Shown here: in pieces, positions 5,082 to 6,175 of the stretch
Layout: every line of letters begins with the position of its first letter
Numbering within the stretch: position 1 is the stretch's first letter
From: PUMD01 sp964599275
GTDB taxonomy: Bacteria; Bacillota; Sulfobacillia; SLMV01
Direction of reading: 5' to 3'
Assembly: GCA_964599275.1 (NCBI GenBank)
Contig: CAZRFK010000097.1
Coordinates: forward strand, 1 to 6,175
Length of the DNA: 6,175 nt
Program-made: the position numbers and the translations under genes
Notes under the pieces: generated by a model
Seen by the model: only the letters and a program-made list of their open reading frames with translations
What the model was told of the DNA's origin: nothing
Database searches by the model: none

Positions 5082-5984
5082 GTGAAACGGGTTGTGAGTG
5101 TTAGCCTAGGCTCCAGCAAACGCGATCATAAGGCTGAAACAGAAGTTTTAGGCTATCATATAAAAATTGAACGCCGGGGAACTGATGGAGATATCAAGCG
5201 GGCTGTTGAGATGATCACCGAGTTAGATGGGGAAGTGGATGCTATCGGATTGGGAGGAGTTGACCTTTACATTGTAGCGGGGGGTCGACGTTATACTCTT
5301 GCTGATGGAAGAAAAATGGCTGAGGCAGCACAGAAAACTCCAGTGGTAGATGGCAGTGGACTGAAAAATACTCTGGAGCGTCGGGTAATCGAAAATCTTG
5401 CCAGCAGCGGTGAAATAACTTTTAAGGATCGCCCTGTCCTGTTGGTGTCAGCTGTTGATCGTTTTGGATTGGCTGAAGCCATAGATGCACAGGGGGCTGA
5501 ACTGATAATAGGAGATGTCATGTTTGGTCTGGGCGTTCCACTGCCTTTCCGGTCACTTAAGAGTCTGGACATACTTTTGAGGGTTTTCAGTCCTGTATTC
5601 TGCCGCCTGCCCATGGATATGCTGTATCCCACCGGTGGAAAACAGGAGGAAATTACTCCTAAATTCAGAAAGTATTACGATATGGCTGATATCATTGCCG
5701 GTGATTTGCACTTTATACGACGATATATGCCTGAAGATCTGCAGGGCAAAATTATTATTACAAATACTGTAACTGAAGATAATGTAGAGGAATTTCGCAG
5801 CCGTGGAGTAAAGATGTTGGTTACGACAACTCCAAAGCTTCAGGGCCGTTCATTTGGAACTAATGTGTTGGAAGCAGTGGTGGTGGCCGCATCAGAGAGG
5901 ACTTCAAAGCAGTTAACGGAACAGGATTACGGAGAACTGTTAGAAGAAATGGATATTCAACCTCGAATTGAGCGCTTCCAGTAG
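5082..5984 (+). CDS. Uncharacterised family usually labelled 'quinate 5-dehydrogenase'
   Basis: Predicted 300-residue soluble protein of a family that databases commonly name quinate 5-dehydrogenase. I recognise the pattern VSVSLGSSKRDHK (5-17), the glycine-rich AIGLGGVDLY (54-63), PVVDGSGLKNTLERRV (87-102), LLVSAVDRFGLAEA (120-133) and a C-terminal GRSFGTN segment. The LLVSAVDRFGLAEA to LIIGDVMFGLG region looks like a Rossmann-type strand-helix-strand unit, but there is no canonical GxGxxG, nor the NxTxPxK-type motif of shikimate/quinate dehydrogenases, so the enzyme name is not supported by what is visible. GTG 5082 is chosen because AGGAGG (5068-5073) is 8 bases upstream and the frame's earlier GTG/ATG codons lack a binding site. 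No signal peptide or membrane helix is seen. The COG5322-like gene follows after 42 bases and is probably co-transcribed. A Spo0A box lies upstream. Confidence 0.8.
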   Translation: MKRVVSVSLGSSKRDHKAETEVLGYHIKIERRGTDGDIKRAVEMITELDGEVDAIGLGGVDLYIVAGGRRYTLADGRKMAEAAQKTPVVDGSGLKNTLERRVIENLASSGEITFKDRPVLLVSAVDRFGLAEAIDAQGAELIIGDVMFGLGVPLPFRSLKSLDILLRVFSPVFCRLPMDMLYPTGGKQEEITPKFRKYYDMADIIAGDLHFIRRYMPEDLQGKIIITNTVTEDNVEEFRSRGVKMLVTTTPKLQGRSFGTNVLEAVVVAASERTSKQLTEQDYGELLEEMDIQPRIERFQ

Positions 5985-6026
5985 CTGAATCTTTATAAAT
6001 ATTTGAAGGAAAAGAGGTTTGACCAC

Positions 6027-6175
6027 GTGGGTCAGTTTGCGTTTATGCTGCATCCTTTGGATCTGAGTTATGTTATCCATCAGTATCCTGTGACACGATA
6101 TATACCGGAGGGGATTTTGAAATGGGTGTTGAAACATGCACCGCCCCTTAAATTATCGCATATAACCGGAATAGA
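6027..6175 (+). CDS. N-terminal fragment of a COG5322-type predicted amino-acid/shikimate dehydrogenase-like protein
   Basis: A frame beginning at GTG 6027 runs off the window, giving 49 residues. AAGAGG (6012-6017) lies 9 bases upstream; an in-frame TTG at 6003 has no binding site. The visible peptide has FAFMLHPLD (4-12), then PPLKLSHITGI (39-49), which I recognise as the N-terminus of Bacillota proteins in COG5322, annotated as predicted amino acid dehydrogenase or shikimate dehydrogenase. The same broad group includes cyanobacterial long-chain acyl-ACP reductases. The NAD(P)-binding part would lie beyond the window, so the reaction cannot be inferred. The 42-base gap with no hairpin suggests it shares a transcript with the gene at 5082. 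Confidence 0.65.
   Translation, partial: MGQFAFMLHPLDLSYVIHQYPVTRYIPEGILKWVLKHAPPLKLSHITGI

Noticed and set aside
5291..5632. 113-codon minus-strand open frame inside the 5082 gene
   Set aside because: It is antisense to a well-supported gene, matches no family I know and is arginine/serine-rich as shadow frames are.

Overview
The window looks like a chromosomal segment of an endospore-forming, low-to-moderate-GC Bacillota (Clostridia-like) bacterium. This is inferred from strong GGAGG-type ribosome binding sites, frequent GTG/TTG starts (five of eight genes), a YqhV-family membrane protein, a UPF0756 (YtwI-like) membrane protein, a ComA-type phosphosulfolactate synthase, and a perfect Spo0A box. 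There is no sign of phage, transposon or CRISPR. The species cannot be named from the sequence alone.

Layout. Position 1-121 (minus) is the 5' end of an unrecognised gene with a good promoter and ribosome binding site. A 326-base divergent spacer holds that promoter and a 9-bp inverted repeat. At 448-1650 (plus) lies a GT4 glycosyltransferase resembling diacylglycerol glucosyltransferases. It ends stop-on-stop against a small YqhV-like membrane protein gene (1647-1907, minus). After a second divergent spacer with an 8-bp inverted repeat come a UPF0756 membrane protein (2096-2548, plus) and, converging on it 9 bases later, a DHA1-type MFS exporter (2558-3799, minus; TTG start). A third divergent spacer leads to phosphosulfolactate synthase comA (3990-4826, plus). 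Its leader can fold into a three-stem structure that reaches the ribosome binding site. After comA comes a 255-base spacer with two hairpins and a Spo0A-box promoter region. It is followed by a gene of the family often labelled 'quinate 5-dehydrogenase' (5082-5984) and, 42 bases later, the beginning of a COG5322-type dehydrogenase/reductase (6027 to the window end).

How the genes may work together. ComA joins sulfite to phosphoenolpyruvate to give phosphosulfolactate, the precursor of sulfolactate (a spore solute in bacilli) or of coenzyme M; no later pathway enzyme is in view. The last two genes look like a small operon of poorly characterised dehydrogenase-like proteins, probably under Spo0A control. 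The remaining genes are envelope proteins (glycolipid synthesis, small membrane proteins, exporter) with no evident shared pathway.

The best candidates for something undescribed are the structured comA leader, the Spo0A-linked pair at the right end, and the doubtful enzyme name carried by the first gene of that pair.
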